Below, piece after piece: positions 27,336 to 35,834 of a stretch of DNA of 64,000 nt (the first letter of the stretch is position 1; each line of letters begins with the position of its first letter). Source of the DNA: Herbidospora daliensis (GTDB lineage: Bacteria; Actinomycetota; Actinomycetes; Streptosporangiales; Streptosporangiaceae). The notes beneath the pieces were generated by a model. That model was not told the DNA's origin and did not search any database. It was given only the letters and a program-made list of their open reading frames with translations. The DNA lies in assembly GCF_001570585.1 (NCBI RefSeq), contig NZ_BBXF01000002.1, positions 1,438,077-1,502,076 on the forward strand. The letters run 5' to 3'. Both the position numbers and the translations under genes were made by a program.

Positions 27336-27562
27336 GCTGGCTCGCGGAGGCGGTAGAAGTGGACGTTGGTGGACGCCGCCGCATACTCAAGAGCTTGTTT
27401 GATGTCTTCGCGTTCCAGGTCAGGGTACTCGGCAAGGATCTCATCGAACGCCCATCCCGCGGCGACCAGTCGCACCACGGTCTCAACACTGATACGCAGA
27501 CCCCGGACTGTGGGCTTGCCCTCGAGTTTGTCGGGCTCGACGCTGATCCGGTCGAAGTTCAT
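27332..27562 (-). CDS. DUF433 antitoxin-like protein
   Basis: 76 residues from ATG 27562, with AGGGGAG 6 bp upstream. FDRISVEPDKLEGKPTVRGLRISVETVVRLVAAGW and DEILAEYPDLEREDIKQALEYAA are the standard DUF433 text: a small winged-helix protein that neutralises and autoregulates DUF5615 toxins. The paired toxin follows with a 4-bp overlap but is frameshifted. Confidence 0.88.
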   Translation of the reverse strand: MNFDRISVEPDKLEGKPTVRGLRISVETVVRLVAAGWAFDEILAEYPDLEREDIKQALEYAAASTNVHFYRLREPA

Positions 27563-27793
27563 GATGTCTCCCCTCTGCTTTGATACTGCCAGGCTGATCG
27601 TGGGGGAGCGACTGAGATGCGTCGGGAGGACCAGCAAAGTCCGGCCCCGATCTTCCGATCGACCGCCAGGACGCGCGTCAATGCTGGCCGACCGGATCAC
27701 GCCTTCAGCCCTGCAAGCGACTAGATAACCCATGAGGTATGACCGGATCCGGCAGATATCACTACGTCGGCATAGTGGTCTGGTGGCTGGAAC

Positions 27794-28026
27794 GGGTCGA
27801 GTGGCAGACCAGGCGGAGCCGTAACGGAAGAAAGTTTTGAGCGAGCGAAGCGAGCAGCATCCCGAGCGAAGCGAGGCCTTGCCAGGGAACGCGAGGGGCG
27901 GAGCCCTTCGCCAGGAGCGAGAGCGACCCGGAGCGAAGCGACGACGGGGACGCGATAGCGGACCAGGGGGAGCGCGAGGGGGCGCAAGCCCTCTCGTATC
28001 GGGGGTCTGAGGGTCGCCCCCCAGAC
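27794..28026. repeat. Right-end repeat F, copy 1
   Basis: About 230 bp, closely similar to 47000-47229. It is full of short GAGCGAAGCGAGC-type units, contains a GCGAGGGGGCG hairpin half and ends in GGGTCGCCCCCCAGA. Both copies lie immediately left of a 42-bp att core, so the repeat marks the downstream side of a tRNA-Gly gene or the right end of an element family. Confidence 0.75.
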
Positions 28027-28079
28027 AACACAAAGCGAGCCCCGCCGAAGGTGGGTAACCACCGAGCAGGGCTCGTCGC

Positions 28080-28121
28080 GAGCGGGTGACGGGAATCGAA
28101 CCCGCGCTGTCAGCTTGGGAA
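28080..28121. repeat. att core, copy 1 (left end of block A)
   Basis: A 42-bp sequence identical to 47239-47280 and to 62258-62299. The last lies in the intact tRNA-Gly and covers its T arm, variable loop and part of the anticodon arm plus 1 bp outside. Here the 5' half of the tRNA is missing, so this is not a tRNA gene but a displaced 3' end left by site-specific integration. Confidence 0.9.
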
Positions 28122-28494
28122 TTGTAGGAAACATGCCTCGTGACGGCTGTGACCTGTGGCTGGGGCCGGTCATGAGCGGCCGTGAGTGCCCTTGTCTTAC
28201 CGAGATTAATGGCACGCTAATGGCACGGCGATCAGCCAGCGATCTGGTGCTTCTCGCGCGATGCGCACCCTCTGCCCGCCTGATCACCTTGCGGCCGATC
28301 CGCCCTAAGGGAAGCGGGTCAGGGCCACGGGGGAACCTCGGATGGGAGACGCAACGGGCACACCTCCTGTCTGACCAGTGAGCCTGCGCATCCAATCGGC
28401 TCGACGCGAGGCTCTCCTAGCGCAACCTCAAGTGAGAGGCGGGCTGCATCGAATGCGGACATGGAGAATATGACTAGATGGTTATAATCGTGGC
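28122..28494. other. Left terminal region of block A
   Basis: 373 bp without a gene. It carries the paired arm-type repeat at 28209-28228. No other structure was identified. Confidence 0.5.
28209..28228. promoter_or_regulatory. Candidate integrase arm-type sites (block A)
   Basis: AATGGCACGCTAATGGCACG contains two TGGCACG units 11 bp apart, 87 bp from the att core. The ends of block B have the same unit with the same 11-bp spacing. Confidence 0.5.
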
Positions 28495-28875
28495 ATGAGC
28501 TGGGAGGTTAGCCTTCATCCGGAGGTCGAGGCGTGGTATCTCACCATATGCGCAACCGATCCAGAGACTGCAGACCTGATCAAGGACGCGATCGATCAGC
28601 TCGCAGAGGAAGGCCCGACGGCGCGCCGTCCTCTGGTCGACCGGGTGCAGGGCAGCCAGTACCACAACATGAAGGAACTGCGTCCGCCCTCATCAGGGAC
28701 GAGCGAGATCCGGATGCTGTTCTGCTTCGATCCGGCAAGGGAAGCGATCTTTCTGGTAGCTGGCGACAAAGCCGGCAGTTGGAATCGCTGGTATCGGGAA
28801 GCGATACCACTGGCTGATGAACGATTTGCCCAGCACCTGATCACGCTCAACCAAGAAGAGCAGGAGGAGCGATGA
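28495..28875 (+). CDS. RelE/HigB-type (Gp49-like) toxin
   Basis: 126 residues. The order WEVSLHPEVEAWYLTICATDPETADLIKDAIDQLAEEGPTARRPLVDRVQGSQYHNMKELRP, then EIRMLFCFDPAREAIFLVAGDKAG, is the phage-derived Gp49/HigB branch of the RelE superfamily, ribosome-dependent mRNA interferases. It precedes its antitoxin (toxin-first order typical of HigBA) with an ATGA overlap. Confidence 0.9.
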   Translation: MSWEVSLHPEVEAWYLTICATDPETADLIKDAIDQLAEEGPTARRPLVDRVQGSQYHNMKELRPPSSGTSEIRMLFCFDPAREAIFLVAGDKAGSWNRWYREAIPLADERFAQHLITLNQEEQEER

Positions 28876-29204
28876 GCACTCGGTACAGCAAGTGGTCGGA
28901 TGTCAAGGCCAAGGCGGCCGCGCTCGACCCGCGAGACGAGACGGAACGTGCTGCGGGGGAAGCCGTCGCGCGTGAGCGCCGCGAAGCGTACGTCCGCGGA
29001 TTCCAGCTCGCCGAGATCCGTCAGGCCGCCGGTGTCACCCAGGCTGAACTCGCCGACACCTTGGGAGTAAGTCAAGCTCGTATCTCCAAGATCGAGCATG
29101 GCGAGGTATCCGGCATTGACGTCGTACGAGAGTACATCGCTGCACTTGGGGGCCATTTGGATCTCGTGGCTACGCTCGGCGACCGAACCTGGAAAGTCGC
29201 TTGA
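28872..29204 (+). CDS. XRE-type HTH antitoxin
   Basis: 110 residues, overlapping the toxin by 4 bp. The helix-turn-helix is RQAAGVTQAELADTLGVSQARISKIEHGEVSGIDVVREYIAALGGHLDLVATLG, the usual HigA-like form; residues 1-45 probably wrap the toxin. It should repress the operon together with the toxin. Confidence 0.9.
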   Translation: MSTRYSKWSDVKAKAAALDPRDETERAAGEAVARERREAYVRGFQLAEIRQAAGVTQAELADTLGVSQARISKIEHGEVSGIDVVREYIAALGGHLDLVATLGDRTWKVA

Positions 29205-29260
29205 GAAAGGCACGCCGATTCGCGGCCAAGGGGGTTCGCCCCTGAATGTGGACACCGTTC

Positions 29261-29575
29261 TCAGGCTGCGGTAGCGATGCTACCTGCGGTCTTCTCGTAG
29301 CTGACCGGTGACATCTGGCCGAGCGCGGAGTGTCGGCGGCGGGTGTTATAGCGGGTGATCCATCGGAACACCGCCAGGCGGGCGTCACGGGCGCAGGCCC
29401 ATCGGGGAGAGCCCCGCAGTGTCTCGCGCTTGAGTGTGGCGTTGAAGGACTCGGCAGCGGCGTTGTCCGCGCTCGTGCCGACCGCGCCCCGGGAACGGGT
29501 GACGTGCAGGCGCCGGCAGGCCTCCTCGAACTCGCGGCTGCAGTACTGCCCGGGTTCAAGGGGTCGTTGCAACAC
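29261..29575 (-). pseudogene. IS3-family transposase fragment
   Basis: Only the C-terminal part of an IS3 OrfB integrase core is present: GQYCSREFEEACRRLHVTRSRGAVGTSADNAAAESFNATLKRETL, with the final Glu of the DDE triad, then WITRYNTRRRHSALGQMSPVSYE. The first two catalytic Asp residues and OrfA are missing and no terminal inverted repeats are seen, so it is an inert remnant at the edge of the helicase operon. Confidence 0.85.
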
Positions 29576-29677
29576 CTCATCAGTAGAGGATGTTGTGGCG
29601 CAAGGACGGGCGCGGGCGGCGATTCTGGAGTCGCTTTGCTTGACTTAGGTGCCAACCGGTCGTGTTCTTGCTGAGGG

Positions 29678-30781
29678 CTAGACAGGCAGAATCTGTCGGA
29701 CGACGGTCCGCTGCGGTATGCCGTGGAACATCCGCGGTTCCTGGTGGCCGGAATAGCAGATGTAGAGTTCTCCGCGCGTCCTCGTGACGAGCACGTAGTA
29801 CTTCATCTTCAAATCGGCGCCGGATGGATCGTCCGTGTCGAGATGCGCATCCGGGACGATCACAGTGTCGAAATCCAGGCCCTTGACGCTCGCCCGATTC
29901 ACCAGTCGGAGACCCGGACGATCTGGGTCGATTTTCCGGTACCGCGCGTCTTCCGCGGCACTGACATAGATCTGGGGTCCCAGGCCGGGGCTCACCCGCT
30001 CGATCTCCGCCAGCAACTCGCGCTGCTCACGGCTGTGCTTGACTACCACTCCGATTGTGCGCGTGCGATGGGTCCCGGCATAGCGGGCGAGCCAGCGCGC
30101 GAATGGACGACGCGCTTCCGGGCGCCGCAGCAGCACCGGAACCGGCCCGTCCAGCTGCGGCAGCGGCGGCTGGTGCAGCCCCGGGTAGAAGTGGCGGGCG
30201 AGTTCCGCGACCGGGCGGGGATTCCTCAGATTGGTGCTGATCTCCAGCCGTCCGCACCCGCCGAGAGCCTTCTCGATTTCATTAAGCGTGGATTGGGTAC
30301 TGGTGATCCGCTGGCACTCGTCGGCGAACGCCACCACGTTCATTCGGAGAACTCTGCACAGGCCGAAGAACTCCTGCGGGAGGTCCTGCGCTTCGTCGAC
30401 GACGAGAACATGTCCTCGTCGTCCGGTGTCGTGCAGGGCCGCAGACATCAAGCGGGTCCAGTCGAAGGCGCCGATCCTTGCTCCGCCGAGTGGCGAGCCG
30501 GTGGCCTCCCAGTACCAGGCGTGCACCCAGCCGTGAAAGGTCATGATCGGCAACGACACGCCGAGTTGCGCACCGCCGCCAGTCAGATGCTGTCCGAGTA
30601 GCTTCGAATGCGCGATCAGCGTCACGGGACGGCCGACGATCTCCAGCGCGGCGGCGTGGTGGATCGCGAGCAGGCTCTTGCCGGACCCGGGTGGTCCACT
30701 GACCAGGTGATGGCCGGGCTTGGCGAGTTGGTCCAGCACGTGGCGCTGCTCAGGGTGCAGGTCGAGATAGCCGATGGTCAC
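29678..30781 (-). CDS. SF1 (UvrD/DEAD-like) helicase/ATPase, third gene of drmA-drmB operon
   Basis: 367 residues from GTG 30781, overlapping the drmB stop (GTGA). Walker A GPPGSGKS at 29-36, Walker B VLVVDEAQDL near 129, motif III-like AFADECQRIT, and late SVKGLDFDTVIVPD and VTRTRGELYICYSG (motifs V and VI). It is shorter than UvrD and lacks 2B and nuclease domains. It is the last gene of the operon, so it likely works with DrmA and DrmB. It is not one of the standard DISARM components, and its task is unknown. Confidence 0.8.
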   Translation of the reverse strand: MTIGYLDLHPEQRHVLDQLAKPGHHLVSGPPGSGKSLLAIHHAAALEIVGRPVTLIAHSKLLGQHLTGGGAQLGVSLPIMTFHGWVHAWYWEATGSPLGGARIGAFDWTRLMSAALHDTGRRGHVLVVDEAQDLPQEFFGLCRVLRMNVVAFADECQRITSTQSTLNEIEKALGGCGRLEISTNLRNPRPVAELARHFYPGLHQPPLPQLDGPVPVLLRRPEARRPFARWLARYAGTHRTRTIGVVVKHSREQRELLAEIERVSPGLGPQIYVSAAEDARYRKIDPDRPGLRLVNRASVKGLDFDTVIVPDAHLDTDDPSGADLKMKYYVLVTRTRGELYICYSGHQEPRMFHGIPQRTVVRQILPV

Positions 30782-32631
30782 CACGCACCGACCCGGTGCG
30801 CCGCCTCTTCCCGAGCCGACTGGACAACGGGCTCGAAGAACCCCGGAACCCCTGAGCCGCCGACCACCATCACCCGGTCGAGCAGGATGTTGCCCACCTC
30901 GCAACTGGTCTCGGGGATGAGCGCGCAGGCGTGGCACGCCGCCCGGTTCAGATTGCCGTACCCTTGGCCGCCGTGCTCCGAGCACAGCGGGTCGGCCGAG
31001 CACCAGGCGGCCTGTTCCAAGAGCCGTAGCAGAAGCTCGGGAAGCAGGTCGGGTTCGCCCTGACGCGCGAGACCGCCCAGGGTGCCCTCCGCATCGCCGG
31101 AGGCGGTGTAGACGAGCAGTCCGTACTGGTGATCATCGCCCTCCACAGAACGCGCGTACACCCGCTCGCGCAGTGACGCGGCGCTGTACCCGGCCTCGAA
31201 GGACAGTTGCCGGACGAGAAGATGCCCCAGTGTGTGCAGCAGAGGGAGCCGGGGCAGCAGCCGGGGACCGGCGAAGGCTTCGATCCGGTCCCGCTGGAAC
31301 GACTTTGCCAGGTCTGCCTGCATTCCCGCGGTGCGGGTGCGAACTTGCGGAAGGGCCTCCCACTGCCTGAGCAGTTCCTCGCTCAGCGTCAGGAAAATCC
31401 CTTCGCCGAACACCTCGATGGCAGGCAGCCAGCGTCGGCGTCCCGATGGGTCCACCGGAATTATCCGGCCCTCCGGGGAGACCCGGCTGAAACCCTGGAG
31501 CGCACGGACCTCACGGATTCGTTCGGCCACGACGACCCGCGAAATCCTCGCCTGCAGCTCAGTCCACGGAAGCTCTCGTGACGAGCCCAGGTTGACCTCG
31601 CGGGTGACGAAATGGGCGCTGCGCGCGGGTTTGGTTGCGGTGAAGGCGGCCCACTCGCCCCTGCTGAGATCGGGCCCCTCCCCGGTGGGCGCTGCCTCGG
31701 GGCTGGCGGCCTGCCCGGTTTCCTCCTCCACCAGCCGTTTGACGAGCGATGGGTCGGCCTCGGTCACCTCCGCGATGAGCACAATGAGGCCGTCCGCTCC
31801 TGGTGCGTCGGGCGACTGGCACAGCATGCCGAAGTATGGGTGCTCCCGAATCCGCCGCGTTGCCTCGTCGTCGGCCACCACGGGCGCTGCGGGGGCTGGA
31901 ATGTCGAGTGCTGAATGGACGACGGGATAGTAGACGTTGCCTGCCGTCCGCTGCACGATCTGGATTTGCTCCCCGCAGTCCTTCCGTTCGCTGAACCGTT
32001 CCCAGGGATTGCGCCCGCAGCAGCGCATCTTCTGCGTGCCCAGGATGTCGAGCAGGTCTCTCTGGGCCGCCGCGCACTCCTCGTGCCGGCATCGCACCGT
32101 CAGCGCCTCAAGCCCGGTGGCGTTCTCTCCTGCCTCGAAGCTCAGCGCTGTCGGCCCTGGGCATCTGTCGCGTTCCTCGGGCGTGAGCTGGGAGTGCGCC
32201 CAGTACCACCAGTCGACGTCCCCCAGGTGCCCGGCCTCGCAGATCTGGACGAACCGCATCGGGGTGAGTTTGTGCCGCGGACTACAGAAGGCGCAGTAAG
32301 GCGGATGCCCGAACTTCTCGTCCTGGATCCGCCAGTGCGTCATCCGACGGCACGATCCGCAGAAGAGCCAGGCCGGGAAGCGGATAAACGCCGGCCCCGA
32401 CGCGTCGGGGACGTCGTAGTCCGCAACCGGTGCTTGCAATGGCGCCCACAGGCCCGTGACCTTCAGCTTCCGCTCCAGCCGGGGCGCGTGGATCCGTTCC
32501 AGGTTCCGTGGCGACGGCCAGTCGGCGATGCCGGCTGCGACGAATGATTCGCCCTGGACGTCGAACACCGCGCCCACCCCGAAAGGTACGACCGTCTGTG
32601 CCTGCCGGACGCGTAGCTTGCGGCTGCTCAT
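30778..32631 (-). CDS. drmB: DrmB-like DUF1998 protein
   Basis: 617 residues from ATG 32631 (ATGA overlap with drmA). It starts RKLRVRQAQTVVPFGVGAVFDVQGESFV, the normal DrmB opening, and has Cys/His clusters near 94-130 (CGSCRR, CAFC, CEAGHLGD) and a C-terminal DUF1998 part with LLHTLGHLLVRQLSFEAGYS and the Cys-rich CSEHGGQGYGNLNRAACHAC. In DISARM, DrmB partners the DrmA helicase to form the core that recognises and blocks incoming phage DNA. The family call is secure; a defence role here is inferred. Confidence 0.87.
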   Translation of the reverse strand: MSSRKLRVRQAQTVVPFGVGAVFDVQGESFVAAGIADWPSPRNLERIHAPRLERKLKVTGLWAPLQAPVADYDVPDASGPAFIRFPAWLFCGSCRRMTHWRIQDEKFGHPPYCAFCSPRHKLTPMRFVQICEAGHLGDVDWWYWAHSQLTPEERDRCPGPTALSFEAGENATGLEALTVRCRHEECAAAQRDLLDILGTQKMRCCGRNPWERFSERKDCGEQIQIVQRTAGNVYYPVVHSALDIPAPAAPVVADDEATRRIREHPYFGMLCQSPDAPGADGLIVLIAEVTEADPSLVKRLVEEETGQAASPEAAPTGEGPDLSRGEWAAFTATKPARSAHFVTREVNLGSSRELPWTELQARISRVVVAERIREVRALQGFSRVSPEGRIIPVDPSGRRRWLPAIEVFGEGIFLTLSEELLRQWEALPQVRTRTAGMQADLAKSFQRDRIEAFAGPRLLPRLPLLHTLGHLLVRQLSFEAGYSAASLRERVYARSVEGDDHQYGLLVYTASGDAEGTLGGLARQGEPDLLPELLLRLLEQAAWCSADPLCSEHGGQGYGNLNRAACHACALIPETSCEVGNILLDRVMVVGGSGVPGFFEPVVQSAREEAAHRVGAW

Positions 32632-35600
32632 TCCCCGGCCCCCTTCACGACGACCTGGCATTCACGGTCGACGCTACGCATGGAATGCTGCGTCTCCCAC
32701 ATGCCGCCGGGCCGGTCGAAGTTCTTGAGCAGGCTCGCCTGCGCCTTTCCCGCGGGTTTGTAGTACAGGCGTTTGCCCGCCTGCCTCGCATGCTCCGCCG
32801 CGTCCAGCCAGGCCCGGCGGAGTCCGTCGAGGTCGGCCCGCACCTCGCCGGCGGCGGACGGGTCCGCCTTGGCCGCCCAGCGGACCAGCCGGGACGTGGC
32901 CTCGGCCAGTTCGCCGGCGTGGTGGAGAACGTCGCCGGCTTGATCGTCCGCCGACAGCCCGAGGCCGTGCCGGACAAGGATCACCAGCGCGGCGTGCAGC
33001 GCCCGGCGGCGGGACGGGATCGACCACGGGGTCACGCTGGTCGGCTCGACATGCTGGTAGAGCGCCTTGTGGAACGTGCCGAACGTCTCGTAGTGCGAGC
33101 GGTCACGTGACCGGGTCGCATTGAGGAAGGTGACCACGAGCCCGGGGACGCCGTGCCGCCCGACACGGCTGCTCGCCTGGATGTACTCTGCTGTCGCCTT
33201 CGGCTGGCCGAGCATCAGCATCAGCGCAAGCCGCTTCACGTCCACTCCGACCGAAAGCATGTTGGTGCAGACGACCATGGAGACGCTGTCAGGATCCTCA
33301 AAACTCAGCTCGAGGCGGTCCAGCAGTTTGGGCTGCTCGGATCTGTCGAGGTTGCTGGACAGTTCCTCCACCTGCCGTTCTGTCAGTTCACGACGGCGTC
33401 CGGGCGAGCCGAGGCCGCGCAGGTGCGCGGGGATCTCGTCACCGGCGGCAGTACGGGTCCGGCCAAGCTCTCGCATGCTGTGGTGGTAGGCGACGAGCGT
33501 CCAGTAGTCGTCGCGGTGCTCCTCGGGCAGCTCCATGGGCGCGTGCAACATAGCGGCCGCCGTCACCGCCGTTGCGCGGCCCGCGGTGTGGCCCTGTGCC
33601 ATGACGCCGACGTACTTCCTCCCAGGGACGGTGTCATCCGGTTCGGCAAAGTAGGAGTAGCGGGCGTCCAGGCCCGCCGAGGGGAACAGCTGAACGCTGC
33701 GACCGTACAGCGCGCGGATCTGCTCGCTCGCGCGCCGGATAGTGGCGGTGGACGCGACGACCTTCGGCCCGCAGGCTCCATTCCACGAGCACAGTTCGAG
33801 CACGGCTGCCTCGTACAGACCCACGGTGGTTCCGAGCGGGCCGGTGAGCAGGTGCAGCTCGTCCTGGATTACCAAGGAGGGGGGCAGGTAATCACCGCCG
33901 AACAGCCGTCCCGCGTCGGGCTCCCAGGCCAGCCGGGCGAACTTGTCCACGGTCCCGAGGACGAATGTCGGCGGGTCCGCATAGAGGTGCTCGTCGACCA
34001 CCGCCACCGGCAGCCGTTCATGAAAGCGGCATTCCTTCCTGGGGCACAGGAAGCGGAAGGACGTCTCGGTCGTCCGCACTCCGTAGTCACCGATGTCGGG
34101 GGACTTGGCGGTGGGCATGATCTGCGTGCCGCACCAGGGGCAGCGGTCGAGGATGAACACGTCTTTCGGCCTGGCGGCCTCGCGCTGCTGCCGGAACATC
34201 TCGTGCGCTTCGGCGTACTTGTTGGGGGTGGTGCCGCCGCCGACCCACAGCCCGATGCTGAACGGGCCGCCCGGAATCACCGGGTCCTCCTTTAGGCGGA
34301 GGTACTCCAAGGCGCAGACGGTGGTCGCGGCACGCTGGAACTGCTGCGTCGTCAGCAGGCTCAGCGTGTATCGGCTGAGCACGGCGGTTCCGCCGCCGTC
34401 GTCTCCATGCCGCAGCCTGCGCAGGATCATCTCGAAGGCGGCCAGAAAGAGGTACGCCTCCGTCTTACCGCCGCCTGTGGGGAACCAGAGCAGGTCCACC
34501 ACCTCGCGGTCAGGGTGGGACTCGTCGATCAGCCCGCAGACCGACAGCAGGAAGAACCCGAGCTGGAACGGGTGCCATGCCGCGTCGGGCGAGGGATCCG
34601 GATCTAGCGTGACGGCCTCGGAACGCGGACGGCGCCGTCCCCCGAGGTCCCGCGCCGAGTGCCGCATCTGGAGCGCCATCACCCGGTTGGCCAACCGGAA
34701 GGCACGAAGTGCATGGCCGGAGGAGTCGGCGAACAGCGCGTCGGCCCCGAGTTCCATCCTGCGAACAGCGGTGTCCAGCCTGTCAATGATGCGTTCCGCC
34801 GCTTCCCGCGCTCCCTGAGGTACGTCGACCGTGCGCTGCTCCTGGCACCAATTCCGATAGCCGCCGATGAAGTCCATGATTTCCGTGTGCAGCAAGGGCT
34901 CCGCCACGTTCGGATCACACAGGTGTGCGAGCTTCAGCACGGGTAGCCTGGACGGCCCGGTCGGCCTGATGGCCGGCACCTCGGCCTCCGGCATCATCTG
35001 GGTGCGGAGCCCGCCTACCCGGCCGTCCTCGGCGACCTCGTCCACCGCGCAGCTGTGGCCGACGGCGCGAGTCACTACATGCCGGTACTGCAGGCGCAGC
35101 TCCTGCTCTTCCAGGTCGCGGCTGGTCAGCCGGACGCTCGGGTACTGCAGCAACTCACCGTCGACCGGCCTGACCTCCAGTGAGACCTGAAAGAGCATGT
35201 CGTCCCATTGGGACCCGTGGTCCCCCATGGCCTTCTTGGTGTTGACCAGCGCGACGGTCACCAGCCGGTTGCCCGCGAACGAACGCCACCGCAGGCGTAT
35301 CTGCGCACGGTTGTCCCAGATGTCCCTCTCGACCTCTCCGGCCTTAAAAGGCTCCTCGAAGTCCTCCAGCGGGACGCGCTGCCACTTCCTGACCTTGCCC
35401 CGCCGCGTCTCGTAGCGGGCGCCTCGGCAGATCAGCTTCAGCTCTTCAGCGCCGGTGTAGAAGGAGATCCCCATCGAAGATGGCAGCCAGGCGTTGGCGT
35501 CCGGGACGGTGTCGCCCGCGAAGCGCGTCTCCTCGGACGGATCCTCAAGAGCGCTGTCCGGCTCGGTGACCTCGGCACCTTTGGTCAAGCTCTGCTGCCG

Positions 35601-35735
35601 GTCAGTGTCCTGTGGGTAAAGCGTGCCCATGAGGTAACGCCGGTTGGGTGGTTCCTCGATTAGCTCTGTGGCTTCCCCGGCCGGCCCGACCAATTGCTGA
35701 CGGAGGTACCCCATTAGCTCCTCGCGTGGCAACAT
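32628..35735 (-). CDS. drmA: DrmA-like DISARM helicase
   Basis: 1035 residues from ATG 35735, chosen because GGAGG lies 5 bp upstream; ATG 35753 has no ribosome site. Helicase motifs: WFPTGGGKTEAYLFLAAFE near 415 (Walker A), VIQDELHLLTGPLG near 625 (DEAH-like), MVVCTNMLSVGVDVKRL and IQASSRVGRHG near 855 (motif VI). A four-Cys zinc module (CPWCGT to CPRKEC) sits near 540-565. This is the DrmA architecture. It is first in the operon drmA-drmB-SF1 and is divergent from a sigma factor. No drmC, drmD, drmE or adjacent methylase gene is found. Confidence 0.87.
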   Translation of the reverse strand: MLPREELMGYLRQQLVGPAGEATELIEEPPNRRYLMGTLYPQDTDRQQSLTKGAEVTEPDSALEDPSEETRFAGDTVPDANAWLPSSMGISFYTGAEELKLICRGARYETRRGKVRKWQRVPLEDFEEPFKAGEVERDIWDNRAQIRLRWRSFAGNRLVTVALVNTKKAMGDHGSQWDDMLFQVSLEVRPVDGELLQYPSVRLTSRDLEEQELRLQYRHVVTRAVGHSCAVDEVAEDGRVGGLRTQMMPEAEVPAIRPTGPSRLPVLKLAHLCDPNVAEPLLHTEIMDFIGGYRNWCQEQRTVDVPQGAREAAERIIDRLDTAVRRMELGADALFADSSGHALRAFRLANRVMALQMRHSARDLGGRRRPRSEAVTLDPDPSPDAAWHPFQLGFFLLSVCGLIDESHPDREVVDLLWFPTGGGKTEAYLFLAAFEMILRRLRHGDDGGGTAVLSRYTLSLLTTQQFQRAATTVCALEYLRLKEDPVIPGGPFSIGLWVGGGTTPNKYAEAHEMFRQQREAARPKDVFILDRCPWCGTQIMPTAKSPDIGDYGVRTTETSFRFLCPRKECRFHERLPVAVVDEHLYADPPTFVLGTVDKFARLAWEPDAGRLFGGDYLPPSLVIQDELHLLTGPLGTTVGLYEAAVLELCSWNGACGPKVVASTATIRRASEQIRALYGRSVQLFPSAGLDARYSYFAEPDDTVPGRKYVGVMAQGHTAGRATAVTAAAMLHAPMELPEEHRDDYWTLVAYHHSMRELGRTRTAAGDEIPAHLRGLGSPGRRRELTERQVEELSSNLDRSEQPKLLDRLELSFEDPDSVSMVVCTNMLSVGVDVKRLALMLMLGQPKATAEYIQASSRVGRHGVPGLVVTFLNATRSRDRSHYETFGTFHKALYQHVEPTSVTPWSIPSRRRALHAALVILVRHGLGLSADDQAGDVLHHAGELAEATSRLVRWAAKADPSAAGEVRADLDGLRRAWLDAAEHARQAGKRLYYKPAGKAQASLLKNFDRPGGMWETQHSMRSVDRECQVVVKGAGE

Positions 35736-35795
35736 CCGCCCCTCCCGCTCCATCCGGACACCCGCGATGCTAACAACGCTCAAGGACACAGACGC

Positions 35796-35825
35796 TTGGC
35801 GCGAAAACTTGGTTGTCTTTATTGT
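35796..35825 (+). promoter_or_regulatory. Candidate promoter of the sigma-factor gene
   Basis: TTGGCG at 35796-35801 and TATTGT at 35820-35825 are 18 bp apart. Transcription would begin near 35832, giving an almost leaderless message for ATG 35835 or a short leader for ATG 35853. Confidence 0.35.
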
Positions 35826-35834
35826 CGGTGGCTT

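Larger units (their letters stand above)
21478..28121. mobile_element. Block C: decayed integrated element or duplicated flank
   Basis: The block lies between the att remnant at 21478 and the intact core at 28080. It shares with block A the order dispersed repeat R, inositol-phosphatase gene, small WTNG-FRWQSG gene and a 230-bp right-end repeat, but here the first two genes are broken. It has no integrase. An older relative of block A is the simplest explanation. Confidence 0.4.

Noticed and set aside
28080-28121. A tRNA-Gly gene
   Set aside because: Only the 3' part is present; D arm and 5' acceptor strand are missing. The same holds for 47239-47280.
29261-29575. A functional IS3 element
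   Set aside because: Only the transposase C-terminus remains, with no OrfA or terminal repeats.
29678-35735. A complete DISARM system
   Set aside because: Only DrmA and DrmB types are found; no phospholipase-D-type drmC, no drmD or drmE, and the only methylase is 7 kb away beside herA.
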